From positions 1-64,000 of the forward strand of contig JBFLWQ010000008.1 in NCBI GenBank assembly GCA_040757775.1: a stretch of 64,000 bases of DNA, in the 5' to 3' direction. Position 1 is the first letter of the stretch, and every line of letters begins with the position of its first letter. The notes beneath the pieces were generated by a model that did no database searches, was not told the origin of the DNA, and saw only the letters and a program-made list of their open reading frames with translations. A program made the translations under genes and the position numbers. This document shows, piece after piece, positions 54,927 to 64,000 of the stretch. This DNA comes from Thermodesulfobacteriota bacterium (lineage in GTDB: Bacteria; Desulfobacterota; UBA8473).

Positions 54927-55826
54927 ATGTTTAGTGATCAGTTACATTTTTTGGCTCAATTAGTAGTAAGTGGGATTACAGTAGGAAGTGTTTATTCCTT
55001 AATCGCCTTAGGATTCGTCCTCATTTACAAAGCCACAGATGTACTCAATCTGGCAATAGGTGAGTTAATGATGCTTGGGGCATATTTCTGTTTTACCCTT
55101 ATCACTACCTACAAGATCCCTTATATCCCAGCATTCCTGATTACCCTCGTCTTCTCGGCTATCCTGGGTATCTTGCTGGAACGCATCATATTAAGACCTA
55201 TGATAGGTGAACCTATACTTGCTATAGTAATGATAACAATCGGCTTGGGCACAGTGTTTAGAAGTATAATAGGAATGATATGGGGACCTTTAAACTATGT
55301 ATTTCCAGGTCCTTTTTCAGAAGAACCGCTTATGCTCGGTACCATAGCAGTCTCCCATGTACATCTATGGGCAATGATAATGGCTATTATAGTTATGATA
55401 TTATTCTTGTCCTTCTTTAAATTCACTACAATGGGTATCGGCATGAGGGCAACGGCAGATGATCAGGATATAGCCTTCTTGATGGGTATAAGTGTGAAGA
55501 AGGTAGTGGCTGTATCATGGTTGATAGCAACGGTGGTATCTTCAATAGCCGGTATCTTTCTGGCAAATATAAATCTTTTAAATCTAAATCTCTATTTTAT
55601 AGGATTGAAGGCTTTACCTGCTGCTGTTATGGGAGGATTGGACAGTATCGCAGGTGCAATGATTGGAGGAGTAATAATAGGGGTTCTGGAGAACCTGGCT
55701 GGAGGATACCTGGATCACCTATTCGGTGGAGGTGTTAAAGAGGTAGCTGCTTTTATAATTCTCCTCCTGATTATGATGATAAGACCCTACGGTCTTTTCG
55801 GTACAGAAGAGATAGAACGTGTATAG
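54927..55826 (+). CDS. livH: Branched-chain-type ABC permease LivH
   Basis: A 299-aa permease with about eight helices and the LivH text GVYSLIALGFVLIYKAT. The EAA-like loop appears as MGIGMRATADDQDIAFLMGI. AAGGAGG precedes the ATG. It pairs with LivM. Confidence 0.92.
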   Translation: MFSDQLHFLAQLVVSGITVGSVYSLIALGFVLIYKATDVLNLAIGELMMLGAYFCFTLITTYKIPYIPAFLITLVFSAILGILLERIILRPMIGEPILAIVMITIGLGTVFRSIIGMIWGPLNYVFPGPFSEEPLMLGTIAVSHVHLWAMIMAIIVMILFLSFFKFTTMGIGMRATADDQDIAFLMGISVKKVVAVSWLIATVVSSIAGIFLANINLLNLNLYFIGLKALPAAVMGGLDSIAGAMIGGVIIGVLENLAGGYLDHLFGGGVKEVAAFIILLLIMMIRPYGLFGTEEIERV

Positions 55827-55898
55827 AAACAAAAAGCTAAGAGTTGAAAACGAAAAATCACCAATCACGATTCACGAAAAGAAAGGAGTACCTCATAG

Positions 55899-56942
55899 AT
55901 GACGAGTGGAGATTTCAAAACAAGCTATAAGGCAGATATGGCAATATTTCAAACCGTCTGGATAAAGTTGTGGATGGCAGGATTTATTGTCTTTATGATT
56001 TTCTTCCCATTCTGGGCAGGTCCATATTTAACTTATGTTGTAAACCTGGCAGCAATAGCTACCATTGGTGCGCTGGGCATTAATATATTAACAGGGTTTA
56101 CCGGTCAAATATCTCTGGGACATGGGGCATTTATTGCCATCGGGGCATACTCCACTGCCATCCTTACCGCTGATGCAGGCTTTCCTTTTTGGCTTGCACT
56201 ACCGACTGCGGCTCTGATTACGGCAATCTCTGGACTGATAGTTGGGGGACCATCACTCCGACTCAAGGGACTTTACCTGGTAATGACCACCATTGCATTC
56301 AGTTTTATTGTTCAGTATGTAATAATAAAATGGGAAAGTCTGACAAGAGGTTCTACAGGTATGGGTGTCCCAACGCCAAAGATTTTTGGTCATGCAATCG
56401 ATAACGATAGGGCATTTTACTTCCTGATCATACCCATAACAGCCCTTGCTCTGCTATTTGCTAGAAATCTTATCAGAACCAAGGTAGGCCGAGCCTGGGT
56501 AGCCATAAGGGACAGGGACATATCGGCTGAGGTAATGGGGGTAAATCTGGCACGGTATAAGGTAACATCGTTCTTTGTCAGTTCATTCTATGCTGGGCTG
56601 GCAGGTGGTTTATATGCTTATTATATAACGGATATCAGTCCGGAACATTTTCCCATTACCCTATCCATAGACTACCTTGCCATGATCATCATAGGAGGTA
56701 TGGGGTCAATCCTGGGTTCTGTTTTTGGGGCAATGTTTGTAACTATGCTACCTGAAGGAATAAGAATAGCAGCAGACGTATTTGGTACCTCTTACCCTGT
56801 TCTGGTAGACAGGTTCTTTGAGGTAAAGGTAATGGCATTCGGACTGGCAATAATCCTTTTTCTTATCTTTGAACCCACTGGCATATATGGACGCTGGATC
56901 AAAACCAAAATATACTATAAGTCGTGGCCGTTTACATATTAG
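55899..56942 (+). CDS. livM: Branched-chain-type ABC permease LivM
   Basis: A 347-aa permease with GINILTGFTGQISLGHGAFIAIGAY and the loop RVWVAIRDRDISAEVMG-type text (here RAWVAIRDRDISAEVMGVNL). About eight to ten helices. GAAAGGAG precedes the ATG. Partner of LivH. Confidence 0.92.
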   Translation: MTSGDFKTSYKADMAIFQTVWIKLWMAGFIVFMIFFPFWAGPYLTYVVNLAAIATIGALGINILTGFTGQISLGHGAFIAIGAYSTAILTADAGFPFWLALPTAALITAISGLIVGGPSLRLKGLYLVMTTIAFSFIVQYVIIKWESLTRGSTGMGVPTPKIFGHAIDNDRAFYFLIIPITALALLFARNLIRTKVGRAWVAIRDRDISAEVMGVNLARYKVTSFFVSSFYAGLAGGLYAYYITDISPEHFPITLSIDYLAMIIIGGMGSILGSVFGAMFVTMLPEGIRIAADVFGTSYPVLVDRFFEVKVMAFGLAIILFLIFEPTGIYGRWIKTKIYYKSWPFTY

Positions 56943-57057
56943 TTGTTTTCTTTTTTTATAGCACCATAAGCCATCTAAGAGTAATGCAAAATTCTCATAG
57001 TGTTTATATCGAAATCAGACAATATCTAAATAAAAAGAAGTTAGGGGGATAAAGTTT

Positions 57058-58239
57058 ATGAAGAAAGTTTTAACGCTCGTAGTATTGATTGTAAGTATTG
57101 TAATGTTATTTGACCTTCCTGTCCATGCAAAGGAAGTGAGAGGGATAACCAATGATGCAATTAAAATAGGCGTTTCCACTGACATGACAGGACCTGTAGT
57201 CAGCATTCTCGGACAAATGACGGAAGGGTACAGAAACTTCTTCAGACACATCAATGATAAGGGAGGGATTAACGGAAGAAAGGTTGAAGTAGTGGTTGAG
57301 GATGATCGCTACAGCATCCCTCTATGTGTGGCAAATTTCAAGAGACTCCTCTATAAAGAAAAGGTGTTTGTCTTTATCCCATCGGGTACAGGACAGACAA
57401 AGGCATTGTATCGCAATATTGAAAAAGAGAAAATACCTACCTTTACTGTAAGTCTCGCAGAGGATATGGTAATCCCTTACAGGAGATACATCTTCATACC
57501 ATCCGCAACCTATGAGGACCAGATCACACTTATGTTCAAGTACATAAAAGAAGTCTTGGGAGTTAAACAGCCTAAAATATCTTATGTCTCCCCTGATAGT
57601 GAATATGGGAAAACAGGGTTTCGAGCGGCTACCAGTACCGCTGAAAAATATGGTCTTAAGCTGGCAAGTACAGAGGTTCTTGCCCTGGGGGCATTTGATG
57701 CCTCTACTCAAGCCATGAGTCTAAAGAGGACCAAGCCAGATTTCGTGATACTTGTGGAAGATCTCAATTCAGCGGTTGCCATGCTGAGGGATGCGAGAAA
57801 ACTTAGTTTAGAGACAACTTTTTTCGGTAATTACTATACGTGTGATGACGACATAGTTCAATTGGGAGGAAAGGCTTCGGAATCATACCTTGGGGTTCAG
57901 AGTTTCAGTTCCTGGCATGACGATATCCCCGGAATGAAAACAGTAAGAAATACAACCCTGAAATACTATCCAAATATAAAACCACGCAACAGATACTACA
58001 TGCAGGGCTGGGTCACTGCCATGATTATAACAGAAGGCTTGAAAAAGGCAGGGAAAAACCTGGATACAGAGTCTTTCATAACCTCTCTAGAGTCTATAAA
58101 GAATCTGGATTCCGGTGGTGTAACAGGTCTGATCTCCTATTCACCGAAGCTTCATAAGGCAACTGAATATTTAAAGATATTTAAACCCGATGCAGCTAAA
58201 AACAGGCTGGTTCCTATTACCGATTGGATGAAACCCTGA
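57058..58239 (+). CDS. livK: Liv-type periplasmic substrate-binding protein
   Basis: A 393-aa periplasmic-binding protein (type 1 fold) with a signal peptide KVLTLVVLIVSIVMLF...PVHAKE and IKIGVSTDMTGPVVSILGQM. Binding partner of the LivHM/LivFG importer. A terminator follows the gene. Substrate unknown. Confidence 0.9.
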   Translation: MKKVLTLVVLIVSIVMLFDLPVHAKEVRGITNDAIKIGVSTDMTGPVVSILGQMTEGYRNFFRHINDKGGINGRKVEVVVEDDRYSIPLCVANFKRLLYKEKVFVFIPSGTGQTKALYRNIEKEKIPTFTVSLAEDMVIPYRRYIFIPSATYEDQITLMFKYIKEVLGVKQPKISYVSPDSEYGKTGFRAATSTAEKYGLKLASTEVLALGAFDASTQAMSLKRTKPDFVILVEDLNSAVAMLRDARKLSLETTFFGNYYTCDDDIVQLGGKASESYLGVQSFSSWHDDIPGMKTVRNTTLKYYPNIKPRNRYYMQGWVTAMIITEGLKKAGKNLDTESFITSLESIKNLDSGGVTGLISYSPKLHKATEYLKIFKPDAAKNRLVPITDWMKP

Positions 58240-58258
58240 GAGATGTTACTGCCTTTCC

Positions 58259-58296
58259 ATGGTAAAAATGCCCCTTCATAGGGGCATTTTTACCAT
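58259..58296. terminator. Strong bidirectional-type terminator after livK
   Basis: A perfect 16-bp stem (58259-58274 and 58281-58296) with a TTCATA loop. The right arm contains the T-run and the left arm an A-run, so it can act on both strands. It closes the liv operon 20 bases after the livK stop. Confidence 0.75.
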
Positions 58297-58460
58297 CAGG
58301 CTTTTTCTCTTATTTCTCCACTCTTCCTCCCTTGACTTTCAAAATCCATTGTGTAAAAATGGCATAACCATTCAGGCGCAAACAGATAAAGGCACATAGG
58401 CACAAAGCAGAGGATAACATGACTTTGTGCCCTTGTCACTCTGTGCCTTTGTGCCTCAAG

Positions 58461-58480
58461 CTATCGGCTTTAGCCGATAG
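58461..58480. repeat. Small perfect hairpin before HD-domain gene
   Basis: CTATCGGC-TTTA-GCCGATAG, 46 bases before the ATG of the HD/OB gene. Upstream (about 58390-58460) are repeated GGCACAAAG/CTTTGTGCC words in both orientations. Role unknown. Confidence 0.45.
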
Positions 58481-58525
58481 TAGTTGACTGGAGGTATCTC
58501 TTTTTCCATCCATGAGGAAATATAA

Positions 58526-59512
58526 ATGAACAAGATATTTATTGAAAATATAGTGGAAAACGATAAGATCAACAGCATATTCCTGGTGAAAGGGAAAAAC
58601 CTGGGGACATCGAAAAATGGAAAGCCGTATCTTAACCTGAAGCTTGGAGATAAAACAGGAGAAATAGAGGCAAGGGTTTGGGAAAATGCAAAACATCTCT
58701 CTACCCTATTTGAAAAAGATGATTTTATCAGGGTAAAATCAAGGGTAAACAGGTATCAAAACGATCTCCAGCTGGTAATCTTTGATTTAGAGAAATGTCC
58801 TAGAGAAGAGATATTTATCGATGACTTCTTACCGAGGACAGATAGGAATATCGAGACGATGTTCGGAGAGTTAACTGAGATATCCAAAGAAGTAAAGAAC
58901 ATATACTTGAGAGAGCTATTGGACCTTTTCTTTGAAGATGAGGGATTTACAAGACTTTTTAAGATTGCTCCGGCAGCTAAAGGATTACACCATGTCTACA
59001 TAGGGGGACTGCTGGAACACACGCTTACAGTTGGAAAGCTTATTTTAGATGTAGCAAAACATTATAAGGGGATAAATGCTGACCTTCTCTTAACAGGGGG
59101 GATACTGCACGACATCGGTAAGATTTATGAACTTTCCTATGAAGGATCCTTTGATTATACTGATGAAGGAAGGCTCTTGGGGCATATTACCATCGGGGTT
59201 GAGATGATTGAGGATAAGATCGTAGAGATTACAGATTTTCCAAATGATTTAGCCATGCTCCTAAAACACCTCATTCTGAGTCATCATGGTTATTATGAGT
59301 TTGGTTCCCCTAAAAGACCAAAAACGCAAGAGGCCATAATTCTGTACTACCTCGATGATATGGATTCAAAGGTCAGGGGTTTTCAAGAATTCATTGAAAA
59401 GGAAAAGGACAATAGCTCCAAATGGACAGGATATCACAGATTGTTTGAAAGATACATTTATAAGGATACTAATGTACAATCCGCCTCAGGCGGACCAGAA
59501 GAGGAGGATTAA
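58526..59512 (+). CDS. OB-fold/HD-domain 3'-5' exoribonuclease (YhaM-like)
   Basis: A 328-aa protein with an N-terminal OB-fold (about 12-95: SIFLVKGKNLGTSKNGKPYL and EARVWENAKHL) and an HD domain with HHVYIGGLLEHTLTV and LHDIGKIYEL. This matches YhaM-type exoribonucleases. The start follows GAGGAAATATAA. A second HD gene follows after 49 bases. Confidence 0.85.
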   Translation: MNKIFIENIVENDKINSIFLVKGKNLGTSKNGKPYLNLKLGDKTGEIEARVWENAKHLSTLFEKDDFIRVKSRVNRYQNDLQLVIFDLEKCPREEIFIDDFLPRTDRNIETMFGELTEISKEVKNIYLRELLDLFFEDEGFTRLFKIAPAAKGLHHVYIGGLLEHTLTVGKLILDVAKHYKGINADLLLTGGILHDIGKIYELSYEGSFDYTDEGRLLGHITIGVEMIEDKIVEITDFPNDLAMLLKHLILSHHGYYEFGSPKRPKTQEAIILYYLDDMDSKVRGFQEFIEKEKDNSSKWTGYHRLFERYIYKDTNVQSASGGPEEED

Positions 59513-59561
59513 AGCTTGAAGGTTCAAGGATTTTTCTCCCATTTCCCGAAGGGGAAAACAG

Positions 59562-60926
59562 ATGATCGGAGGAGGTATGAACTTTAATAAAAAAACAGAG
59601 GAGCTTTTTGTATTAAAGAAAGAGTTTGAAAATAAACTCCTCAGCTTTTCAAAAGGTATCTCTTTTGACTGGTTAAACTATAATAGAGAGCGTATTAATA
59701 CTACTTCAGAGTTCAATGATTTAATTCGTTTATTTCCTCCTCTTGAGGAAATATTCCGTAAAGGACTTGAGGAAGATTATCAGGAATTCATGAGGACTTT
59801 AATTCACACATTTCAGACTCAAGCCGCTTATAACAGAATTTGTTCGGGGGATTTCCCCGAGAGTGGATTGGATAGAACCGACATCAGAGAGGTTTACGAC
59901 CTGGCACACTCTATATCTTCCTCTTCACCCCTTATGATGCCTGTAATTTTGTGGTTACATGATATTGGAAGACTTGAGGATAAGAGAAGGCACAATGAAA
60001 AGAGTGCTGAGATGATCTCTGAATTCCATCTCTTAAACGATAAGGGGCTATCAGAAGAAGCAATTTTAATACAAAAGGTGATCCAGTATCATCTGCTGAT
60101 AGGAACCCTGTACACTGGTGAATCTTCTTATATGTGCTTTGAACCACTTCTAAAGGACAAGGAGTTTCAGACCATACTTAAGGATAAACCGTCTATAAAA
60201 CTCTTTGTAGATGCTCTGACCCTTTTTACAATGATAGATGTCTGGGGTTACCACACAGACGATATCTCTCCGAATATGATAGATAACTACTTTGTAATAA
60301 GGCAGGAGATGGGGCAGATATTTGCAAAAAGTGGTGACCTCAGCGAGATAATAAAGGGATTGAGGGAGAAGTCCAGGAAACATCTGGATTGGCGTTTGAT
60401 GGGCTATATGATGGCATTCTCCAAGATTGGGAAAAAACCTCATTTGACCTTTGAGTTTTATGCAGGTATGATAAATGACGGTTTTAGAAAGTATGCAGAA
60501 AGAGAAGGTCTTTCAACAGATTGGAATGGCTTTAAGGATAGCCATCTCAACAAAATCGATCAGGTTCAGTTCAAATATGGGCTGGGGGTACTCATCCCTC
60601 TTACTTATGGTGGAACAGGCAAAAAGATGCATCTCACCGAAGATACCAGGGTAAATCCCAATCTCTTCCATCTCTTAGTTAATATAAACAGCAGAATACA
60701 AAAAGAAGAAAAGATTAATTCTGAATGCATTCCTGGCGCTTTATGGAATGTTGTATTCAAGGGTTACCCCCTCTGGAACCAAAAGACAGACTTCCATAAA
60801 AGGCTGGACGAACCGGGGCGGATTGAGGAGATTATAGAAAATGGCAAGGTAAGCGTAGATAAAAAAGAAGGGCTAAATGTTCTCTCTGTCGACTACAGAG
60901 GCTATTGGAAAGATATAGAGGTTTAA
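59562..60926 (+). CDS. HD-domain protein of unknown function
   Basis: A 454-aa protein with an HD motif PVILWLHDIGRLEDKRRHNEKS near residues 126-147, then a long helical C-terminal region. Substrate unknown. An alternative start is the ATG at 59577, whose GGAGGAGG site is too close, so 59562 is kept. Probably cotranscribed with the YhaM-like gene. Confidence 0.7.
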   Translation: MIGGGMNFNKKTEELFVLKKEFENKLLSFSKGISFDWLNYNRERINTTSEFNDLIRLFPPLEEIFRKGLEEDYQEFMRTLIHTFQTQAAYNRICSGDFPESGLDRTDIREVYDLAHSISSSSPLMMPVILWLHDIGRLEDKRRHNEKSAEMISEFHLLNDKGLSEEAILIQKVIQYHLLIGTLYTGESSYMCFEPLLKDKEFQTILKDKPSIKLFVDALTLFTMIDVWGYHTDDISPNMIDNYFVIRQEMGQIFAKSGDLSEIIKGLREKSRKHLDWRLMGYMMAFSKIGKKPHLTFEFYAGMINDGFRKYAEREGLSTDWNGFKDSHLNKIDQVQFKYGLGVLIPLTYGGTGKKMHLTEDTRVNPNLFHLLVNINSRIQKEEKINSECIPGALWNVVFKGYPLWNQKTDFHKRLDEPGRIEEIIENGKVSVDKKEGLNVLSVDYRGYWKDIEV

Positions 60927-60943
60927 CATAGGAAAATCGTAGC

Positions 60944-61645
60944 CTACTTTTTTGTAAAATAGACGTCATCAAAGTAGCTTTCAGCAGAGCTCTTCGTATG
61001 CTGGGAGTTGATATACAGGGATATTCCCCCTACCTTAGGAGGATCTTCCCCAAAAAGCCTTTTATAATCCTCATATACATTACGCCGTTCTTTAAACCAT
61101 TGATTCAGTTTATCCGTTTTATCCCGCAGCACAATACACTTTAACTTAGACCACCATTGACTGGTAACTGTACTCCCCTTGGAGCACTCATTGTCCCATA
61201 TATAACCAATTATTCGGGTATTTAGCGTGGCTGGAAATTTTGGGAACGCTATATAAACCTGAGCTGCCTGATCGTCGGTGCTCTTTCCCCTGACGTCTCC
61301 ACCTTTCGGGAGCTTACCTGCCTTCCATGCCCAGTTTAAGATAGGGAAATCCTCTATCCTGAATGCGACCTTTTTTTTAACCCCAAAGGATGACCTTCGG
61401 CTGACAAAATGAAGATAGAAATTATCCCCTACATGTTCGATTCTGATATCTACATTGCCTTCCTTTTTCTCTAATTCCCATCCCAAAGGCACTCCGTTTT
61501 CATCCTTTTGCCCTGAAAACTTGTCTACCATTACTACGTTACCCTGACCGGCAACATTAGAAACGGAAGTCAAAAACAGAATAAACATAATGATTGTTAT
61601 GGCTCTATATATACCTATATCTGGCAACTTCTTTATCTTTTTCAA
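60944..61645 (-). CDS. DUF3047 exported protein
   Basis: The C-terminal ~200 residues match DUF3047: VPLGWELEKKEG, RIEDFPILNWAWKAGKLP, then AAQVYIAFP. These are secreted proteins of unknown function. The frame is open to 61753, but a TTG at 61645 gives KKIKKLP...AITIIMFILFLTSVSNVAG, a proper signal peptide, with GGAG ten bases upstream. It converges with the HD gene. Alternative start 61753. Confidence 0.8.
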   Translation of the reverse strand: MKKIKKLPDIGIYRAITIIMFILFLTSVSNVAGQGNVVMVDKFSGQKDENGVPLGWELEKKEGNVDIRIEHVGDNFYLHFVSRRSSFGVKKKVAFRIEDFPILNWAWKAGKLPKGGDVRGKSTDDQAAQVYIAFPKFPATLNTRIIGYIWDNECSKGSTVTSQWWSKLKCIVLRDKTDKLNQWFKERRNVYEDYKRLFGEDPPKVGGISLYINSQHTKSSAESYFDDVYFTKK

Positions 61646-61917
61646 AATTTCAAATCTCCATTCTCCAAGTATTATAACTGCTTGAACACTGTACCAAAAA
61701 AAACTGCAAACTACAAATAAGAATTCCCTTGCAAAATAGAGTTTTATTGACAATTATGCCAATCTCAGGGCATTTTACAAACAGGGTTTTATATTTTAAT
61801 TGAAAATTCAGGAATAAACTGTTAGATTTTAAAATACATAGATTAATCCACACTATCTTTCCCTGTAGTCCTCATGGCAAATATCTTTACACTACCGTAA
61901 ATAAAGAGGAAACAAAA

Positions 61918-62052
61918 ATGAGAGAGATAACCTGGAATGAAACAATTGAACTGGGCTCTCCATATCCCTATACCCTTATTACTACGTTTTCTATCCACTA
62001 CAGGAAGCTTGTAAGCCTGGATTTTAGAGGGAATGCTAACTTTGAACTGTAG
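61918..62052 (+). pseudogene. Truncated flavin-reductase-like N-terminus
   Basis: A 44-codon ORF after AAAGAGGAAAC reads MREITWNETIELGSPYPYTL, resembling the opening of flavin reductase/FMN-binding split-barrel proteins, then loses likeness and stops. It is followed by the cas3 gene, so it may mark an insertion edge. The gap 61646-62136 holds no other gene. A short independent protein is the alternative. Confidence 0.4.
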
Positions 62053-62136
62053 AGACTGTTGTCAGTGGGGGGTGTAAGATACTTTTCGTTCTTGTAAAGC
62101 AAGGGGAGCTATGGATAACCTTTAGAGGGTTAGACT

Positions 62137-64000
62137 ATGACACAGAAATACTATGCTCATAGCAAAAACAAGGTTAATCAGAAACACCTGCTGGTAGACC
62201 ATTTAGAATCAGTCGGAAAGCTCGTTCGCTGTTTTACCCAGGGATTAAGTTGGACTGAAGAAGCTGCCCTTGCAGGACAATTACATGATCTTGGCAAGTA
62301 TGGCGATCTGTTTCAGCTAAGATTACAAGGCAAAGCTGAAGGTATAGATCATTGGTCTGCCGGCGCATGGGCAGCCATAAGCAAAGAATATCAGGCTATT
62401 GCTGCCGCACTTGCCATCGAAGGACATCACATCGGTTTGCAGTATTTGAACAAAGATCATCTTAAGGCTCTTGCTCCCCAAAAGCTCTCCTTAAACCATC
62501 CGCTACAACTCAAATTGAGCGAAAACGATCCCTCGGTTTTGAAGTCACGCATAGAGGCAGACGGCATAGCACCAAAACAGCAGGATATGGCTAAATTCGA
62601 TTTCAGCATTGAAAGTAACATAGATCGTATGCTCGACATCCGCATGTTGTTTTCTGCACTTGTAGATGCAGACTTTCTCGATACCGAGGCTCATTTCAAC
62701 GGCGACGAAAAAGGGAAACGTTATCGGGAATCAGGCCCTGCGCTAAAGACAGAGCAAACGCTTGAGATTCTCCTTACCTATATCGAACAAGTTCGGCAAA
62801 AAACGACGGCTTCAGCCGATGTAGTCGAAGTTCGCACTGCATTGCTTGCGGATTGCCTGAGAGCTACCGACTCCAGAACCAGCTTATTTACTATCACAGC
62901 ACCTACAGGAAGCGGCAAGACGTTTGCAATGCTAGCATTCGCTCTAAAGCATGCTCTCGAAAAGGGACTGCGACGGGTAGTGATGGTGATTCCTTATCTC
63001 TCTATCATCGAACAGACCGCTGCCATTTACCGCAATATATTAGCGCCGCACTTTGGTGAAAACTATGTGCTTGAGCACCATTCACTTGCAGGATTCGGTG
63101 CCGAGCCGGATAAGAACATATCCGATAACGAGGGCGAAAACGGTGAAAAAACAACCTCTGAACGGCAAAGAAGGCTTCTCTCTGAAAACTGGGATGCCCC
63201 GATCATTGTGACCACAAGCGTGCAGATGCTTGAATCACTGTTTTCAAATCGGTCATCGGCTTGCCGGAAACTGCATCAGCTTGCGCGCTCGGTAATTCTT
63301 TTTGACGAGGTTCAGACCTTACCAGCCGGGTTCGCCGTGCCGACGCTGGCCGCATTATCTCATCTCGCAAATGGTTACGGTTCAAGTATCGTCTTTGCCA
63401 CTGCTACGCAGCCTGCATTTGAACATCTGGATAATGCCGTCAAAACGCATTGCAACAGGGGTTGGCGACCATCTGAAATAGTTTCTCAACCGGCCTCGCT
63501 TTTCAAGCGGCTGCGTCGAACTAAAGTTACATGGGACAGTCCCGACCACGGCATCGGCTGGGATGAACTTACTGAACGGCTACGCAAAAACAAACAGGCC
63601 TTGTGCATTGTAAATCTCAAAGGCCATGCCCGAAGTCTTTGGGAATGTCTTGGCGAAGGAACATTTCATCTTTCCACGAATATGTGTCCGGCACACAGAA
63701 GGGATATTTTGGATTCCGTACGCAACAAATTGAATGAGAAGCAGCCTGTCTGTCTTGTAGCAACGCAGTGCGTAGAGGCTGGGGTGGACGTTGATTTCCC
63801 TGTGGTTTATCGTGCATATGCCCCGCTTGATTCGGTAATCCAGGCGGCGGGTCGTTGCAACCGTGAAGGAAGGCTCGAAGATCAAGGTTTACTGTATGTC
63901 TTCATGCCGGAGGACGAAGCTTACCCACCCGGCGGTGGATACGAGCAGGCCGCACACATCACGAAAATGCTGTTTAGAGAAGTTGGCGCGGACAATATGA
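62137..64000 (+). CDS. cas3: CRISPR-associated helicase/nuclease Cas3, 3' end outside window
   Basis: The open frame runs from the ATG at 62137 to the right edge, 621 codons. An N-terminal HD nuclease domain (LAGQLHDLGKYGDLFQ with His50-Asp51 and DHWSAGAW) is followed by the SF2 helicase: Walker A TAPTGSGKT (Lys261), DEVQ box LFDEVQTLPAG (Asp390), FATATQP, and motif VI QAAGRCNREG. This order (HD then helicase) is that of type I Cas3. The effector genes and array would lie downstream. Its codons and bases look more G+C rich than the neighbours. Confidence 0.92.
   Translation, partial: MTQKYYAHSKNKVNQKHLLVDHLESVGKLVRCFTQGLSWTEEAALAGQLHDLGKYGDLFQLRLQGKAEGIDHWSAGAWAAISKEYQAIAAALAIEGHHIGLQYLNKDHLKALAPQKLSLNHPLQLKLSENDPSVLKSRIEADGIAPKQQDMAKFDFSIESNIDRMLDIRMLFSALVDADFLDTEAHFNGDEKGKRYRESGPALKTEQTLEILLTYIEQVRQKTTASADVVEVRTALLADCLRATDSRTSLFTITAPTGSGKTFAMLAFALKHALEKGLRRVVMVIPYLSIIEQTAAIYRNILAPHFGENYVLEHHSLAGFGAEPDKNISDNEGENGEKTTSERQRRLLSENWDAPIIVTTSVQMLESLFSNRSSACRKLHQLARSVILFDEVQTLPAGFAVPTLAALSHLANGYGSSIVFATATQPAFEHLDNAVKTHCNRGWRPSEIVSQPASLFKRLRRTKVTWDSPDHGIGWDELTERLRKNKQALCIVNLKGHARSLWECLGEGTFHLSTNMCPAHRRDILDSVRNKLNEKQPVCLVATQCVEAGVDVDFPVVYRAYAPLDSVIQAAGRCNREGRLEDQGLLYVFMPEDEAYPPGGGYEQAAHITKMLFREVGADNM

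Noticed and set aside
62137-64000. CRISPR array within the window
   Set aside because: No regularly spaced direct repeats of 25-37 bases are seen; only cas3 is present.
1-64000. tRNA or rRNA genes
   Set aside because: No GTTCRAATC-type T-arm with a matching acceptor stem or rRNA-like text was found in the gaps examined.

Overview
The window is a single stretch of AT-rich bacterial chromosome. It carries a complete set of genes for electron transfer and catalysis in dissimilatory sulfate reduction: dsrAB, dsrD, dsrN, dsrC, dsrMKJOP, aprBA and qmoABC. Together with DsrD, which is characteristic of reductive sulfite reducers, and a Liv-type transporter/acyl-CoA ligase cluster, this points to a sulfate-reducing anaerobe of Desulfobacterota (Deltaproteobacteria) type. 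A lineage below that level cannot be named from the sequence alone. Sulfate adenylyltransferase (sat) and a pyrophosphatase are not in the window.

Region 1 (0-15 kb, mostly + strand) is a branched-chain amino acid and phospholipid block: ilvB-ilvN-ilvC-psd-pssA-leuA, then leuC-leuD, then leuB-asd. It is split at two points by accessory DNA. Between leuA and leuC lie a broken MazF-type toxin with an intact upstream ORF, followed by an intact DUF433/DUF5615 pair. Between leuD and leuB lie an ADP-ribosylglycohydrolase, an interspersed repeat and a toxin-like remnant. A YrdC/Sua5 gene (- strand) and a DUF465-like gene precede the block.

Region 2 (15.1-19.6 kb, + strand) is a polyamine cluster: AdoMet decarboxylase, a deoxyhypusine-synthase-like enzyme with the catalytic lysine motif, and agmatinase. 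A TIR-like/TPR gene sits inside the cluster, and immediately after it is a short remnant of a second deoxyhypusine-synthase-like C-terminus. Agmatinase appears to start at CTG.

Region 3 (19.6-44.7 kb, - strand) is the sulfate-respiration island. In transcription order it runs: ferredoxin, 107-aa protein, 113-aa protein, TPR protein, dsrA-dsrB-dsrD-dsrN, nitrilase, dsrC, OsmC, RsbRD-like protein, dsrM-K-J-O-P, ferredoxin, aprB-aprA, two YkgJ-type cysteine-cluster proteins, qmoA-B-C, TauE/SafE exporter, membrane protein, rhomboid protease. APS is reduced by AprBA with electrons from QmoABC. Sulfite is reduced by DsrAB with DsrC, and the DsrC trisulfide is recycled by DsrMKJOP. At the upstream end are a textbook sigma-54 promoter (GG-N10-GC) before the first ferredoxin and a FadR-type palindrome before the 113-aa/TPR pair.

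Region 4 (45-48 kb, - strand) is a histidine kinase/NtrC-family regulator pair next to that sigma-54 promoter. Region 5 (48.3-58.3 kb, + strand) has two PaaK-like proteins with unusual nucleotide-loop regions, then livF-livG-acyl-CoA ligase-livH-livM-livK, closed by a strong terminator. Region 6 (58.5-61.7 kb) has two HD-domain proteins and a DUF3047 protein. Region 7 (61.9 kb to the edge) begins with a flavin-reductase-like stub and then a cas3 gene that runs off the window. Its base composition looks richer in G+C, suggesting the start of an acquired type I CRISPR-Cas locus. No CRISPR array, rRNA or tRNA was found in the window.
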